From positions 1 to 64,000 of the IMG/VR virus record IMGVR_UViG_3300032323_000739: a stretch of 64,000 nt of DNA. One strand, 5' to 3'. A model generated the notes under the pieces. That model was not told where the DNA came from, made no database searches, and saw nothing but the letters and a program-made list of their open reading frames with translations. Origin of the DNA: a virus. Both the position numbers and the translations under genes were made by a program. This document shows, piece by piece, positions 22,701 through 29,071 of this stretch. Positions within the stretch are counted from its first letter, which is position 1. Each line of letters opens with the position of its first letter.

Positions 22701-24171
22701 TTTGATAGTAGAGGCAGACGGTCACGTCCTGCGTTCAGTAGATACATATTATTTTAATGTATCTGGTACAAGTAGAACTTACACAGTTGACTCTGCAGAT
22801 TATGCGTTTAATACAATCGATCCAACAGAACTTAAAGTTTATAAGAACGGTGTAGAATTACAGCAGGCTCGAGATTGGACATGGACTTCAAGCAGTAACC
22901 AACTAAAAATTAAACAAGGAGTTGCGGTTACCGGTGATATTATTGCGTTGGCTATTTTAGAAAATGCTGAATATTTTGTTGAAACAGTTAGTAACTCCAC
23001 AGTAATTCGATTTGTTAACGCTTATACCAGTGGTACAGTAATAGCAGTAACATCTTTTACTAATCACGATTTGTTAGAAGTTGAACGTAACAACGATGTT
23101 GTTGTTTCCACAGCAACTTTAACTCCTGGATCAGTTTCATATCAAAAGTTTAGTCAACTATCTTTAGGTAAAATTAAATTAGAAAACACTGTAGTAAGTC
23201 CAGCATATGTTTGGATTATGATTAATAGCGAACTGCTAACACCTAGTGTGGACTATATTTTAGATTCTGATTTACAAACTATTATAATTGGAAAAACTTT
23301 AGCATTAGGTGACCTTGTCGAAATCATGACATTTAACAGTAATACAACACGTACTGCATTTGGATACAGAATATTTAAAGACATGCTGAATTCTGTAGTT
23401 TACAAACGTTATGATGATAGTACAACTACAACTTTAGTTGAACCTTTACGCTATTATGATCCAAGAATTACTGTTGCCGATGCGTCCGGATTAACAGAAC
23501 CAAACGCTAGTTTAAATCAACCGGGTATTGTATTCATTGATAGTGAGCGTATTGAATATCTTAAGAAAACAGGTAACGTTCTTAGCCAACTAAGAAGAGG
23601 TACATTAGGAACAGGTATATTAGAAAGTTATCCTGTAGGAACTAAAGTTCGAGATCAAAGTCAGGGACACACTGTGCCTTACAATGATGTCACAGCGTCT
23701 AGTAAAGTAATTGCTGACGGTAGTAGTCAAATTATTCCTATAGATTTTGTACCAATGCAACATCACATACAAAACAACGGAACTTATAAGACTGCGGCTG
23801 ATTGGATAGCAGAAGGATTTACAACACAGTTTGCACCAACATCCGTTCAAGCAGACGATATTGAAGTATTTGTAGGCGGAAGAAGACTTCGCAAGCAACC
23901 AATTAAAATTTGGAACGAAGCAATTGGTCCAGATAGCCCAAGCGGAGATGTTAGTTTAGATGCAGAATTTGTAGTTGACGGAGTAACAGCCACAGTACAG
24001 TTAGCAGATGGTGTGATTCCTCTAGCAGACGACGGCTCACAACTACCTGTAACTATTGTAGTACAAAAACGTACAGGTAAACTTTGGACAGGTATAGGAC
24101 AGAGTCTGGCAGACAGTACTCAAAGTCCTGCAAAATTCATACGTGCAAAGAGCATAGATTTGTCAGAATAA
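10753..24171 (+). CDS. Giant (4472 aa) baseplate/tail structural protein at the gp7 position
   Basis: Uninterrupted reading frame of 13.4 kb immediately after gp6, where T4 has gp7 (1032 aa). The N-terminus (SVDFLPRYFRTATNQKFLN, near residue 22) is a pattern I associate with very long structural proteins of marine T4-like phages. Visible internal parts: repeats resembling an FG-GAP/integrin-type beta-propeller around 2090-2485 (for example FGASLAISKDGAYLLVGAPD); three GxGY-type repeats near 2880, 3255 and 3294; an alanine- and glutamine-rich coiled coil at about 3546-3672; and four modules with a DGT/DGS-x-x-F/Y pattern near 3507, 3687, 3880 and 3960. No enzyme motif was recognised. It probably combines wedge attachment with a large peripheral or fibre-like structure. 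The virion role is well supported by position; its gp7 equivalence is inference. Confidence 0.75.
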   Translation: MAFNNDQQESALPIGNSANRTSVDFLPRYFRTATNQKFLNATLDQLISEGEVEKINAFVGRKTTEAYSIRDRYLDDVSDQRTAYQLEPAITIRDSLNNYVFFKDYNDYINQLSFFNSNNSNHDLINSQEFYAWNPHIDWDKFINYREYYWLPNGPQSIPVVGQTPNIISTYKVALVDETDNQAYVFTPDGLTRNPTLTLYRGQTYRFEVDCADQPIAFKTDRISGDSFFYTQGVSTGNAYVGTGIIEFQVPEDAPNILYYVSKNDINSSGILKIYDIDEFTKIDVENEIIGKKTYVLNDGTPLSNGMRVFFQGRVTPEKYSTGNWYVEGVGNSIYLVAENDLLTPASYASNADIEFDNEQFDTQGYDVNANYPSTKDYLIVNRGSKDRNPWSRYNRWFHKDVIEVSAAVNNQPLTLDQNARAKRPIIEFEAGLTLWNFGSQAKDNVTLVDTFTTDVFSKVEGSLGYNVDGVNLLEGMRVLFTADTDIRVSGRIFRVSFVTHLGTRRITLIAESDTDPIEGETVLVLEGDENSGKMYYYSNGFWKVSQQKTTINQAPLFDVFNSDGISYGDKSVYVGSTFAGTKLFTYAPGSVLDSELKFGISYRNIGNIGDIVFDFNLHTDSFLYQDLAEVKTVTLDRGYLKQTNGLLSESFVNGWSKASATSRQYVVRQYDAVERQNFFPIDVYDNVGSLTDLEVRVWVNGKLKSNISDYSIFVEGVNAYVDFIADLNTTDSVVVKTRSSAVKNQNGYYEFPHNLENNPLNISMDDFTLGEISNHLKTIVENNSEVIGTVPGPTNLRDISNLSAYGRKIIQHSGPLSLAAYHITDKEHNIVKSLRFAKNEYSKFKRNFLRIAESYGFDGDTRVHLDLLLREAVKDNVDTMPFYFSDMIPFSANFIYEQTVIDDSITQYPITFNFDLTQPSQRAVLVYLNDQQLLHGKEYEFVNDSFVSILVPIVEGDNVKIIQYESTDGCYVPPTPTKLGLYPLYEPKIFVDDTYQTPTRVIQGHDGSITVAFNDYRDDLILELEKRIFNNIKVLYDPTVSNIDEYITGYYRKTDVAIKDLNDTLRQEFLYWSRFIADDYTKHTFYDSNNSFTFNYKQFAAPDGTQVPGFWRAIYKYFYDTDRPHSHPWEILGFRIEPTWWQDVYGPAPYTSDNLILWNDIAEGIIREPGKLLVRTPEYARPTISSHLPVNQNGELLSPLEANAINDYVALFTEGEFTFGDQAPIESAWRKNSEYPFALITALTLLRPAKLFATAYDRIRQVRDKDGQLVYKVADGNLRISPKIIEFPNTIKDTSRIFTSGLVNYVCEYATSRSEEICENYKFNLKNLDLKLSAKLGGFTSKEKFKLILDSRSPLNQGNVFVPEENYEIVLNTSSPVLSIDYSGVIVEKQPSGFIIKGYNQSVPEFKYYKPLSTVSDPQINIGGISESYLDWDTDKFYNKTQIVRYDNNFYRVTTSHTSSGTFELKYFAKLPQLPVTGGRDVTIRRRFETELSTLHYGAELETVQDVVDFMLGYNQYLLQQGFNFEYFNPSLETVTDWETSVKEFIFWTTQNWAAGSVIALSPGADEIIFAQEFSVVDNIYDSFYEYSIYKQDGLSLEPLFTNSIRKGNNFTLRPRNTADGIYHATLNLVQKEHVLILDNKTVFNDIIYDQTQGYRQERIKVTGYRTGGWQGDFSIPGFIYDRAVVKEWSSWKDYALGETIKYKEFYYSAKKNTPGSETFNDESWYRLPARPESKLIPNWDYRANQFPDFYDLDTDSFDTDQQKFAQHLIGYQNRQYLENIINDDVAQYKFYQGMIREKGTQNVLSKLFDTLSATDKESIEFFEEWAIRIGQYGAVDAFKELEYKVDEEKILINPQPFELVNRIDRELNDFVYRFTPDQVYVKPEGYNHNPFPTFNPSNYFVETAGFVRTEDVNYVISTKADLANYSLEDLEEGSRFWVGYDKNTWNVLRFGQFAKEISSVEFLDPALKINLVSNRDSDIQVGDYIGVNVGNNRLDGIFPVIEVGFNYITITPASSFTDDDATLINFDGVTTLYKFSSVRTSTMDQINSLYLPRKKDGDLVWVDGISNQWSVWQYNSVYSVDTVADDADKFGSVLSIDDANRIMVITADDRVLYLSRPVSQQNWVFRDQITPSSAQALTDTNGSFGASLAISKDGAYLLVGAPDADKVSGDSSNTAKEGYVAVYKKNAADIFTLHEVKDANENIIFDGVFKSPNRNQFEYFGFKTAIVNQLVIIAGKGGQLGPTTLNLFTLDGVFIDRYEFTGDAEITDMSVADTGLIAVTRNDETVHMFTSNNSGLTLSETILFNDVIDSGIEISSGSNFASSVALARDGNTMAVGAASYSNTNIEEGCVILFAKNTIFEPVDIITSPTRQESGRFGDKVKFNRTGDQLVVRSRTGDQTFATSFDNSATTFDLGSTAFKEIDKFTGAVFVFDKYNTKYVFAEDLENKNLGSEYGKDIVVTDRIYVGDATATQGAVYEFKSSKKSWSVYRQPEPAVDVKKIRSVFLYDTEKNNIISYLDFIDPLQGKILGLAEQELSYKTYYDPATYTLGTADVVVDTFDSWTRAAVGRLWWDLGAVKFFNTYQGTAAYKANTWNARFGDAEVAVYEWVESIYRPSDWDQLADTEEGLTMGISGQSKYGDLAYSVEQSYDSLTQNYSNKYYFWVKNKVTVPNVEFRKYSAKDVAEFIQDPKSKGVRYAALLGSNQWALINCKELIADRKVAVNFRYWNVENTEINIHSHYQLLTDGDISRKLNTYVEQKWIDSLVGSDVFNNPVPDPDLPPKLKYGILNKPRQSMFVNRVEAVKQFVERVNSVLAKKNLIDDFNLSGLDVKEQPPTLYSRSYDIVKPTYSEIRFVGTAAVEAPVLLPIISLGKIVGVDIINPGKGYIDVVYDPAQEIARRGPAIEVVGTGEGAQLSCEIDSAGQIVRVKVEKQGKNYSNSTALTVRPFTVLVEADETANFGWSLYTWNVESKSWERSRTQSYDVTKYWQYADWYASGYNNFTNINHLLDFAYEIPGANIEIGEIVKIKNQGSAGWLLLKKIDNQETTDNTVNFQTIGRQNGTIQLNDNIYRFSNNNVGYDGPTYDDDIFDDQPTEELRIMLNVLKNDIFIDDLEIEYNQLFFASLRYVFQEQVFVDWAFKTSFVRGKHNLGELKQKVTYQSDNLDSFEDYISEVKPYRTKIREFVSAYDRLEQTRSVVTDFDLPPFYNFESNKITTVSTFVEDGILKYNNDIVLSEPYDNWYYNVGHNVAEITVVDGGSGYTSPPIVIINGISSISAEATAYISQGRVNKIIVDNPGEGYLVIPEIILDGGQPLGGTPARVAVQLGAGPVRSNKIGIKFDRLNPRYTITNQVKTETFANVSGSQTRFNLIWPIDLRLTKITVSVGGIELLDSDYTVANIKDTTSTYTRYYGRVTFDVAPSVGQTVAITYYKDINLMDAADRIQFYYTDPTPGQLGQDLGQLMQGVDYGGVQITGIDFNIGSGWDSLPWGITGWDSFDSQYTDQLFRSDGTSREFTLGFVPGVGEEINVYVNNIRVDDPNYDTVTTTQAVLTAEQQVLETLQTELSALQLIANGTQLALNSALSTQLQAQQDTQAAAAAYNQAILDFGAGSPEAQAAEAVYISAQSDEVTANNNAIAATAANNIAQDNVSDKQDEVNAQTIIVTSAQTALDDLDPITNENAEMNTIYGDGVTNEFTLPSTVTLSGDQTNNNVFDNIIFRKATSDGSFVPEENTYDINLSGGNLAYTSARGLNAEEINVDGDGFVTPTSSHAPEEMVTGQVLDTVDIQVFHKVSDGAPTIVTKHYIANGQTAFDIGQRPGTDNSVIVKINGLVKRLNVDYVVDFINQQILLTTVPTTTDEVTVTSLSQNGLGILDLDFFVGDGSTTEFITAARWDGDFSAFVTVNGLVTGVTAFVADDTYIRPGNIGIRFGQAPAVDSIINYTILNSFVNTVSKIDQELIVHDGTTTTYELTNVPAFVAPLENHLIVEADGHVLRSVDTYYFNVSGTSRTYTVDSADYAFNTIDPTELKVYKNGVELQQARDWTWTSSSNQLKIKQGVAVTGDIIALAILENAEYFVETVSNSTVIRFVNAYTSGTVIAVTSFTNHDLLEVERNNDVVVSTATLTPGSVSYQKFSQLSLGKIKLENTVVSPAYVWIMINSELLTPSVDYILDSDLQTIIIGKTLALGDLVEIMTFNSNTTRTAFGYRIFKDMLNSVVYKRYDDSTTTTLVEPLRYYDPRITVADASGLTEPNASLNQPGIVFIDSERIEYLKKTGNVLSQLRRGTLGTGILESYPVGTKVRDQSQGHTVPYNDVTASSKVIADGSSQIIPIDFVPMQHHIQNNGTYKTAADWIAEGFTTQFAPTSVQADDIEVFVGGRRLRKQPIKIWNEAIGPDSPSGDVSLDAEFVVDGVTATVQLADGVIPLADDGSQLPVTIVVQKRTGKLWTGIGQSLADSTQSPAKFIRAKSIDLSE

Positions 24172-24174
24172 ATA
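24167..24174 (+). promoter_or_regulatory. T4-type late promoter motif AATAAATA
   Basis: AATAAATA spans the stop of the giant gene and lies 20 bases before the ATG at 24195, the usual spacing seen at the other late motifs here. Confidence 0.5.
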
Positions 24175-24194
24175 TAGAGAACAGGTAAAAAAAT

Positions 24195-24809
24195 ATGGAT
24201 AAAAAACCCAACGAAAATACAGGAATACTAGTTCAAGGTCATATCAAGATCTTTGATCCTAGCACTCAAGAAGTGTTCATAGATAAACGTAATGCTATCC
24301 ATTACGAAAATATGAGTATAGCATTAGCAGAAAGTCTTGCCAACGCAGGACAAGGATTTATATATGAAATGGTGTTCGGCAATGGAGGAACTAGTGTAGA
24401 TCCTACAGGAATCATAACATATTTGACACCTAATACTACCGGCACAAACAGTAGTTTATACAACGAAACCTATGCTAAAATAGTAGATGATCGCTCAGCC
24501 AACAATGTGGATCCTGTGCGTAATAAAATTGAAACTCGCCACGTAACTGGCGCAAATTATACAGACATTCTAGTTACCTGTTTATTAGACTATGGTGAGC
24601 CTGCAGATCAAGAAGCGTTTGATGTGGCCACTATTCCGGATAGTCAATACGTATTTGACGAATTAGGTTTGCGTAGTTATAGCCCCAATGGTACAGGAAG
24701 ATTATTAACTCACGTTATTTTCCATCCTGTACAAAAGTCACTTAACAGATTAATTCAAATTGATTATACTGTGCGTGTTCAGAGTTTAACTGGTTTTAAC
24801 GAGGCTTAA
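24195..24809 (+). CDS. Putative baseplate/tail structural protein, 204 aa
   Basis: Small protein of the virion module with no catalytic motif. The sequence includes NTGILVQGHIKIFDPSTQEV near residue 8, a probable beta-strand pair, then a glycine- and threonine-rich middle and FDELGLRSYSPNGTGRLLTHVIFHPV near 150-175 (two adjoining segments). The C-terminus, RLIQIDYTVRVQSLTG, looks like another beta-strand pair. It lies between the giant baseplate gene and the first fibre gene and has its own late motif, so an adaptor linking baseplate to fibres is plausible. I do not recognise the family with confidence. Confidence 0.6.
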   Translation: MDKKPNENTGILVQGHIKIFDPSTQEVFIDKRNAIHYENMSIALAESLANAGQGFIYEMVFGNGGTSVDPTGIITYLTPNTTGTNSSLYNETYAKIVDDRSANNVDPVRNKIETRHVTGANYTDILVTCLLDYGEPADQEAFDVATIPDSQYVFDELGLRSYSPNGTGRLLTHVIFHPVQKSLNRLIQIDYTVRVQSLTGFNEA

Positions 24810-24811
24810 TC

Positions 24812-27169
24812 ATGGCATATCAAATCAATTATTCAGACCCATTAAACAATGAACCGTTAATTGTAGAAGACGGCGCAGAAAATAATTCTACAAGCCTTGT
24901 TTTTGTAGGTAGAAACAAAACAGGATATGCTCAAGCCATATCAGAAAATTTTCTTCATTTGTTAGAAAATTTTGCCAGCGGTACCGCACCAGTTAATCCT
25001 ACACAAGGACAGTTATGGTATGATACTAGTATAGGTGTTAATCAACTTAAAATTTGGGACGGCAGTAACTGGGGTGCCGCAGGTGGTCTTAAAAAAGGAT
25101 CAAATGAACCTGATGTAAGTTCTAGTGTTGTCGGTGACTTATGGGTTAATACTGATACACAACAATTATATTTGTTCACTGGCTCAGGCTGGATTCTAGT
25201 TGGACCAAGATTTAGTTCTGGGTCTAGAACAGGAGCAGAACCAGAAGTTATCATAGACACGTTAAATACTCCGCAAAACGTTGTAAGCCAATATGTAGAA
25301 GGCGAACGTGTGATGATTATTAGCAAAACTGATTTTATACCTAAATCAGTTATACCTGGGTTTACAGAAATTAAAGCAGGTACTAATCTTAATAATCTAT
25401 ACAGCACTTATTACGGAACAGCAGATAAAACTACTAAGTTAGTGGTTTCGGGATACCCAAATGGATTAGATGCTAATAGTTTTGTAAGAAAAGACATAGA
25501 ACAAAACACACAAGGTGCATTAAATGTTCGTAATGCAGGTGGTGTTAGCGTAGGCACTGATGCACAATTTACAATGAATCTGGACGGAGCAACTGGTGTA
25601 ATTCGCCATAAGACTTCCGGAGCCAGTATTGATATTCGTGTTAACAATAACAACAGTGTATCTACAGTTATTCGAGTTGATGCTAACGAACGTGTTGGTA
25701 TTAGAAAATTAAATCCTCAAGAAGCATTAGATGTTACTGGTAATATTTTAGCCAGCGGTACAATTAAAACAACTGATACAACAGAATCTACAACTAGCGG
25801 CACTGGTAGTGCTGTGTTTGCCGGCGGAGTAGGCATTGCAAAAAATTTAAATGTTGGCGGTAATTTAATTGTAAGCAGTAACTTGCTTCCTGATGAACAA
25901 AATGGTGCAGATATAGGCACTGTAGATTTGCGATTTGAAAACATTTATGCTTCGACAATAGATGTAGCAAATGAATTTGTTGGTGATTTACGAGGAAACG
26001 TTATTGGTAATATTACCGGTAATGCACAAGGATCCGCTAGTAAATTGGCAAGTTCTACAATCTTTGAATTAACCGGTGACGTTACTAGTAGTGCTGTTGA
26101 GTTTGACGGACAAGTTGGTACACCTACAGTAGCCACATTAACAGCATCTGGCGACGGTACAACAGCCACACTTACTTTTGCAACACAGACTATTCCTCCT
26201 TATCCGGTTGGATCTACTATTGTTGTTTCTAGTATTGTGCCAACAGGATATCGCGGAACATTTATTGTTACAGGTGCTACAGCAAATAGCGTTAGTTACG
26301 CAAACACTACTACAGGTGCGCAAACTACAGCAGGACAAGTGGCACCATTGGCTCCTGTAGGAAATAGAAAAACATTCTTTACTAGACTTAGTGAAACTTT
26401 TATTTCAAGTAAACCCGCTGTAACTGAAATAGCAGAAAACGATCAATTATTGCTAAGTCGCGGCGCAGAAGGTTTAAAAAGAATTTCAAAATCAGATTTC
26501 TTTAATGCTATTCCAGGTATGCCAGTTGGCGCAGTTATGCCTTACGCTGGACCAGTTGCTCCGGGTGGTTGGTTAGTGTGTGACGGTAGCGAAGTTAAAA
26601 CTGCTGACTATGAAACATTGTTTAGTGTTATAGGCTATACCTACGGTGATCCAGCAACATTATTAGGTCTAGGAACATTTAAATTACCTGACTTACGTGG
26701 TCGATTTGCTCTAGGTCTTGATAACATGACTAGTGGAATCACAGTACCGCAAGGTCCGGGAAGCGGACCGGGCTGGGATCCAAATAACCAAATTACTACG
26801 GGCGGTGGACCTGCTAATCGAGTAACAGATGTACAAGCCGACATTGATTATGCTAATCCGTTCTCAGCAAGAATTGGTGGCGGAGATGAGGACAGAACAT
26901 TGGCTGTTAATAATCTTCCAGATCACGAACACGATTTAAGAGGCAATGCAGGCAATCCTTATTATGCTTATAGAAATAATTCCGGAACGCCTCCAGATAC
27001 AGATGCTATTTCGGGTACGGGTAATCCACCAGAAGATTCGGGTCTAGGACAATATCTAGGAACCAGTGGCGGCATTTTAACAAGCCCACCGGGCACATTC
27101 AGTCAAGCAGCCTTGAATGTTATGAACCCGTATTTGGCTATGAATTATATTATCTATACCGGAGCATAA
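24812..27169 (+). CDS. Tail fibre protein with tail-collar domain
   Basis: Fibre or collar protein of 785 residues. The N-terminal module, about residues 1-95 (ENFLHLLENFASGTAP, then GQLWYDTSIGVNQLKIWDG), recurs in the next two genes and probably anchors each protein to the baseplate. The middle contains trimeric-fibre-like repeats (for example SGTIKTTDTTESTTSGTGSA and VFAGGVGIAKNLNVGGNL). The C-terminal part carries a phage tail-collar domain: PVGAVMPYAGPVAPGGWLVC near 570-590, then FKLPDLRGRFALGLDN near 627. A histidine motif, LPDHEHD, lies near 700 and the protein ends in NPYLAMNYIIYTGA. The domain is the one seen in T4 gp12-type short fibres. Likely role: host recognition or adsorption. 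Confidence 0.82.
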   Translation: MAYQINYSDPLNNEPLIVEDGAENNSTSLVFVGRNKTGYAQAISENFLHLLENFASGTAPVNPTQGQLWYDTSIGVNQLKIWDGSNWGAAGGLKKGSNEPDVSSSVVGDLWVNTDTQQLYLFTGSGWILVGPRFSSGSRTGAEPEVIIDTLNTPQNVVSQYVEGERVMIISKTDFIPKSVIPGFTEIKAGTNLNNLYSTYYGTADKTTKLVVSGYPNGLDANSFVRKDIEQNTQGALNVRNAGGVSVGTDAQFTMNLDGATGVIRHKTSGASIDIRVNNNNSVSTVIRVDANERVGIRKLNPQEALDVTGNILASGTIKTTDTTESTTSGTGSAVFAGGVGIAKNLNVGGNLIVSSNLLPDEQNGADIGTVDLRFENIYASTIDVANEFVGDLRGNVIGNITGNAQGSASKLASSTIFELTGDVTSSAVEFDGQVGTPTVATLTASGDGTTATLTFATQTIPPYPVGSTIVVSSIVPTGYRGTFIVTGATANSVSYANTTTGAQTTAGQVAPLAPVGNRKTFFTRLSETFISSKPAVTEIAENDQLLLSRGAEGLKRISKSDFFNAIPGMPVGAVMPYAGPVAPGGWLVCDGSEVKTADYETLFSVIGYTYGDPATLLGLGTFKLPDLRGRFALGLDNMTSGITVPQGPGSGPGWDPNNQITTGGGPANRVTDVQADIDYANPFSARIGGGDEDRTLAVNNLPDHEHDLRGNAGNPYYAYRNNSGTPPDTDAISGTGNPPEDSGLGQYLGTSGGILTSPPGTFSQAALNVMNPYLAMNYIIYTGA

Positions 27170-27175
27170 ACAGTC

Positions 27176-29029
27176 ATGACGTACACTATTAATAAAACAG
27201 ATGGTAATGAATTAACTAAAATACCTGACGGTACGTTTGACACTAACAGCACTAGTATTACGCTGATAGGTAAAAACGTAACCAGTTTTGGTGAAGCACT
27301 TAACGAAAATTTTGTTAAGTTACTGGAAAATTTTTCCAGTGCTACGGCGCCAGAAAATCCAATTAGGGGTCAAATTTGGTTTGACACTACTAACAATAGA
27401 CTAAACGTATATGACGGCACATCATTTCGAGCCAGTGGTGGACCACAAGTTGGTCCACGTGCTCCGACAAATTTAGTTACTGGTGACTTGTGGATTAACA
27501 ACGATACAAATCAACTTTATTTTTATGACGGTACTGATTTAGTATTAGCCGGACCGATATGGGCCAACGCTCAAGGCGAAACTGGGTTTAAAGTAGTTAC
27601 CGTAATAGATACCTTTGGTGTTAGTCATACTATTGCACAACTACGTGTTAAGAGTGTAATAATTGGTATCTTTAGTAAAGATGCGTTTGTACCTCGATCA
27701 GATTTTTTAAATGATGTAGCAGGTATAAATCCTGTAGGCATAGGATTTTCTGCAGCCAATATTGCAGGAATTAAATTTGATGTTACTGTTACACGCAGTG
27801 AAAATATTTTATTAGACGACGGAACACCAAAGTCGGGTAGTGAGTTAGTGTTTACTAACGAAGAAGCAGTATTCACAGAAAAAGTAACAATACAAAATGA
27901 CATTGGTTTAGTAATTGGCGGTGCAGAACAAGTACAACAAAAAGTCGTCGATGATGAATTTATAATTGAAAATCAAATTACTAACAAACCAATTAAACTT
28001 AAAGTAAAGTCGTTGGCTACTACATTTACCGGACTTAGTGTTTTACCTATTGCACCAAATCAAGCATATATAGGTATTTCTAAAGATGTACCTACAGCCG
28101 CGTTAGATGTCAACGGTGATGTTAAAGTTTCCGGTAATTTAATTATTGAGGGATCCACTACAACAATAAATTCGACAACATTAACAGTTGATGATAAAAA
28201 TATTGTTTTAGGTGATACCGCAAGTCCTACAGATGTTGGTGCAGACGGTGGCGGCATTACCTTAAGAGGTACAGTAAATAAGACTATAACCTATAGCAAT
28301 GCTAGTCAAAGTTGGGACTTGTCTGAAAATCTTAAATTAGCATCTACAAAAACAATTAGTATTGGTTCTAGCGAAGTGCTATCGGATAATGCATTAGGTA
28401 CTTCTATAACATCATCAAGCCTTGAAATTGTTGGTGTACTTGAAAGTTTACAAATAAAAGGTACAGCAACTTCAGGATTAAATTTTTTAGACGGAACTAT
28501 TAGTTTAGCATCCGGCGACATAGGTATTAATCCAGCAGGAAGTTTAAATCTAAATAGCAAGAAAATTATTAATCTTTCTAACCCACGCTCAGGTGTTGCA
28601 GGCCTACAAGATGCCGCAACTAGAACGTATGTGGATGATGCTGTGTTTGCCCGCCCACTATCTATGAGTATGGATATTACAGGATTGGCTAATAATGCTG
28701 CCATTGCCGCAATATTAGATCAAGTGGCTCCGTTTTACGATCCGACTTCGTCACCGGATGGTTCAGCAATCGACGGAACAATCCTATATTTGCACACTAC
28801 TACTGTTTCTGTATCAAACGGTACTACAACAATTACTGGTGCAAATATAACTAAAACTTACGATAACGCACTAAGTATAGACGGATCTAGCACTGTTCCT
28901 GTTTTAACAGATGTCAATTTTAGCCCAATAGCGGGCCCTACAGCAACAGTTACAGTAGCACGTCAAAATAAAAGATTTATCATGGGCAGAAACGTGCCCG
29001 GACAGTGGGGTTTTGACGGTGATATCTAA
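27176..29029 (+). CDS. Tail fibre-like protein, second paralogue
   Basis: 617-residue structural protein sharing the N-terminal module of its two neighbours: LNENFVKLLENFSSATAPEN, then RGQIWFDTTNNRLNVYDG, within about residues 40-85. The middle has fibre-type repeats resembling those of the first fibre (AALDVNGDVKVSGNLIIEGS, then LTVDDKNIVLGDTASPTDVG). Near 465-480 it has INLSNPRSGVAGLQDAATR followed by TYVDD, a pattern common in phage fibre shafts. It lacks the tail-collar domain and ends in a short beta-rich region. Only six bases separate it from the first fibre gene. Function beyond a fibre role cannot be read. Confidence 0.75.
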   Translation: MTYTINKTDGNELTKIPDGTFDTNSTSITLIGKNVTSFGEALNENFVKLLENFSSATAPENPIRGQIWFDTTNNRLNVYDGTSFRASGGPQVGPRAPTNLVTGDLWINNDTNQLYFYDGTDLVLAGPIWANAQGETGFKVVTVIDTFGVSHTIAQLRVKSVIIGIFSKDAFVPRSDFLNDVAGINPVGIGFSAANIAGIKFDVTVTRSENILLDDGTPKSGSELVFTNEEAVFTEKVTIQNDIGLVIGGAEQVQQKVVDDEFIIENQITNKPIKLKVKSLATTFTGLSVLPIAPNQAYIGISKDVPTAALDVNGDVKVSGNLIIEGSTTTINSTTLTVDDKNIVLGDTASPTDVGADGGGITLRGTVNKTITYSNASQSWDLSENLKLASTKTISIGSSEVLSDNALGTSITSSSLEIVGVLESLQIKGTATSGLNFLDGTISLASGDIGINPAGSLNLNSKKIINLSNPRSGVAGLQDAATRTYVDDAVFARPLSMSMDITGLANNAAIAAILDQVAPFYDPTSSPDGSAIDGTILYLHTTTVSVSNGTTTITGANITKTYDNALSIDGSSTVPVLTDVNFSPIAGPTATVTVARQNKRFIMGRNVPGQWGFDGDI

Positions 29030-29042
29030 AATACAGCAGAGC

Positions 29043-29050
29043 GATAAATA
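29043..29050 (+). promoter_or_regulatory. T4-type late promoter motif GATAAATA
   Basis: GATAAATA within GCGATAAATAC, 21 bases before the ATG at 29072, with a GGGGTGA Shine-Dalgarno-like stretch at 29061-29067. Identical over ten bases to the motif in front of gp6. Confidence 0.6.
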
Positions 29051-29071
29051 CAGCATACTAGGGGTGAACTT

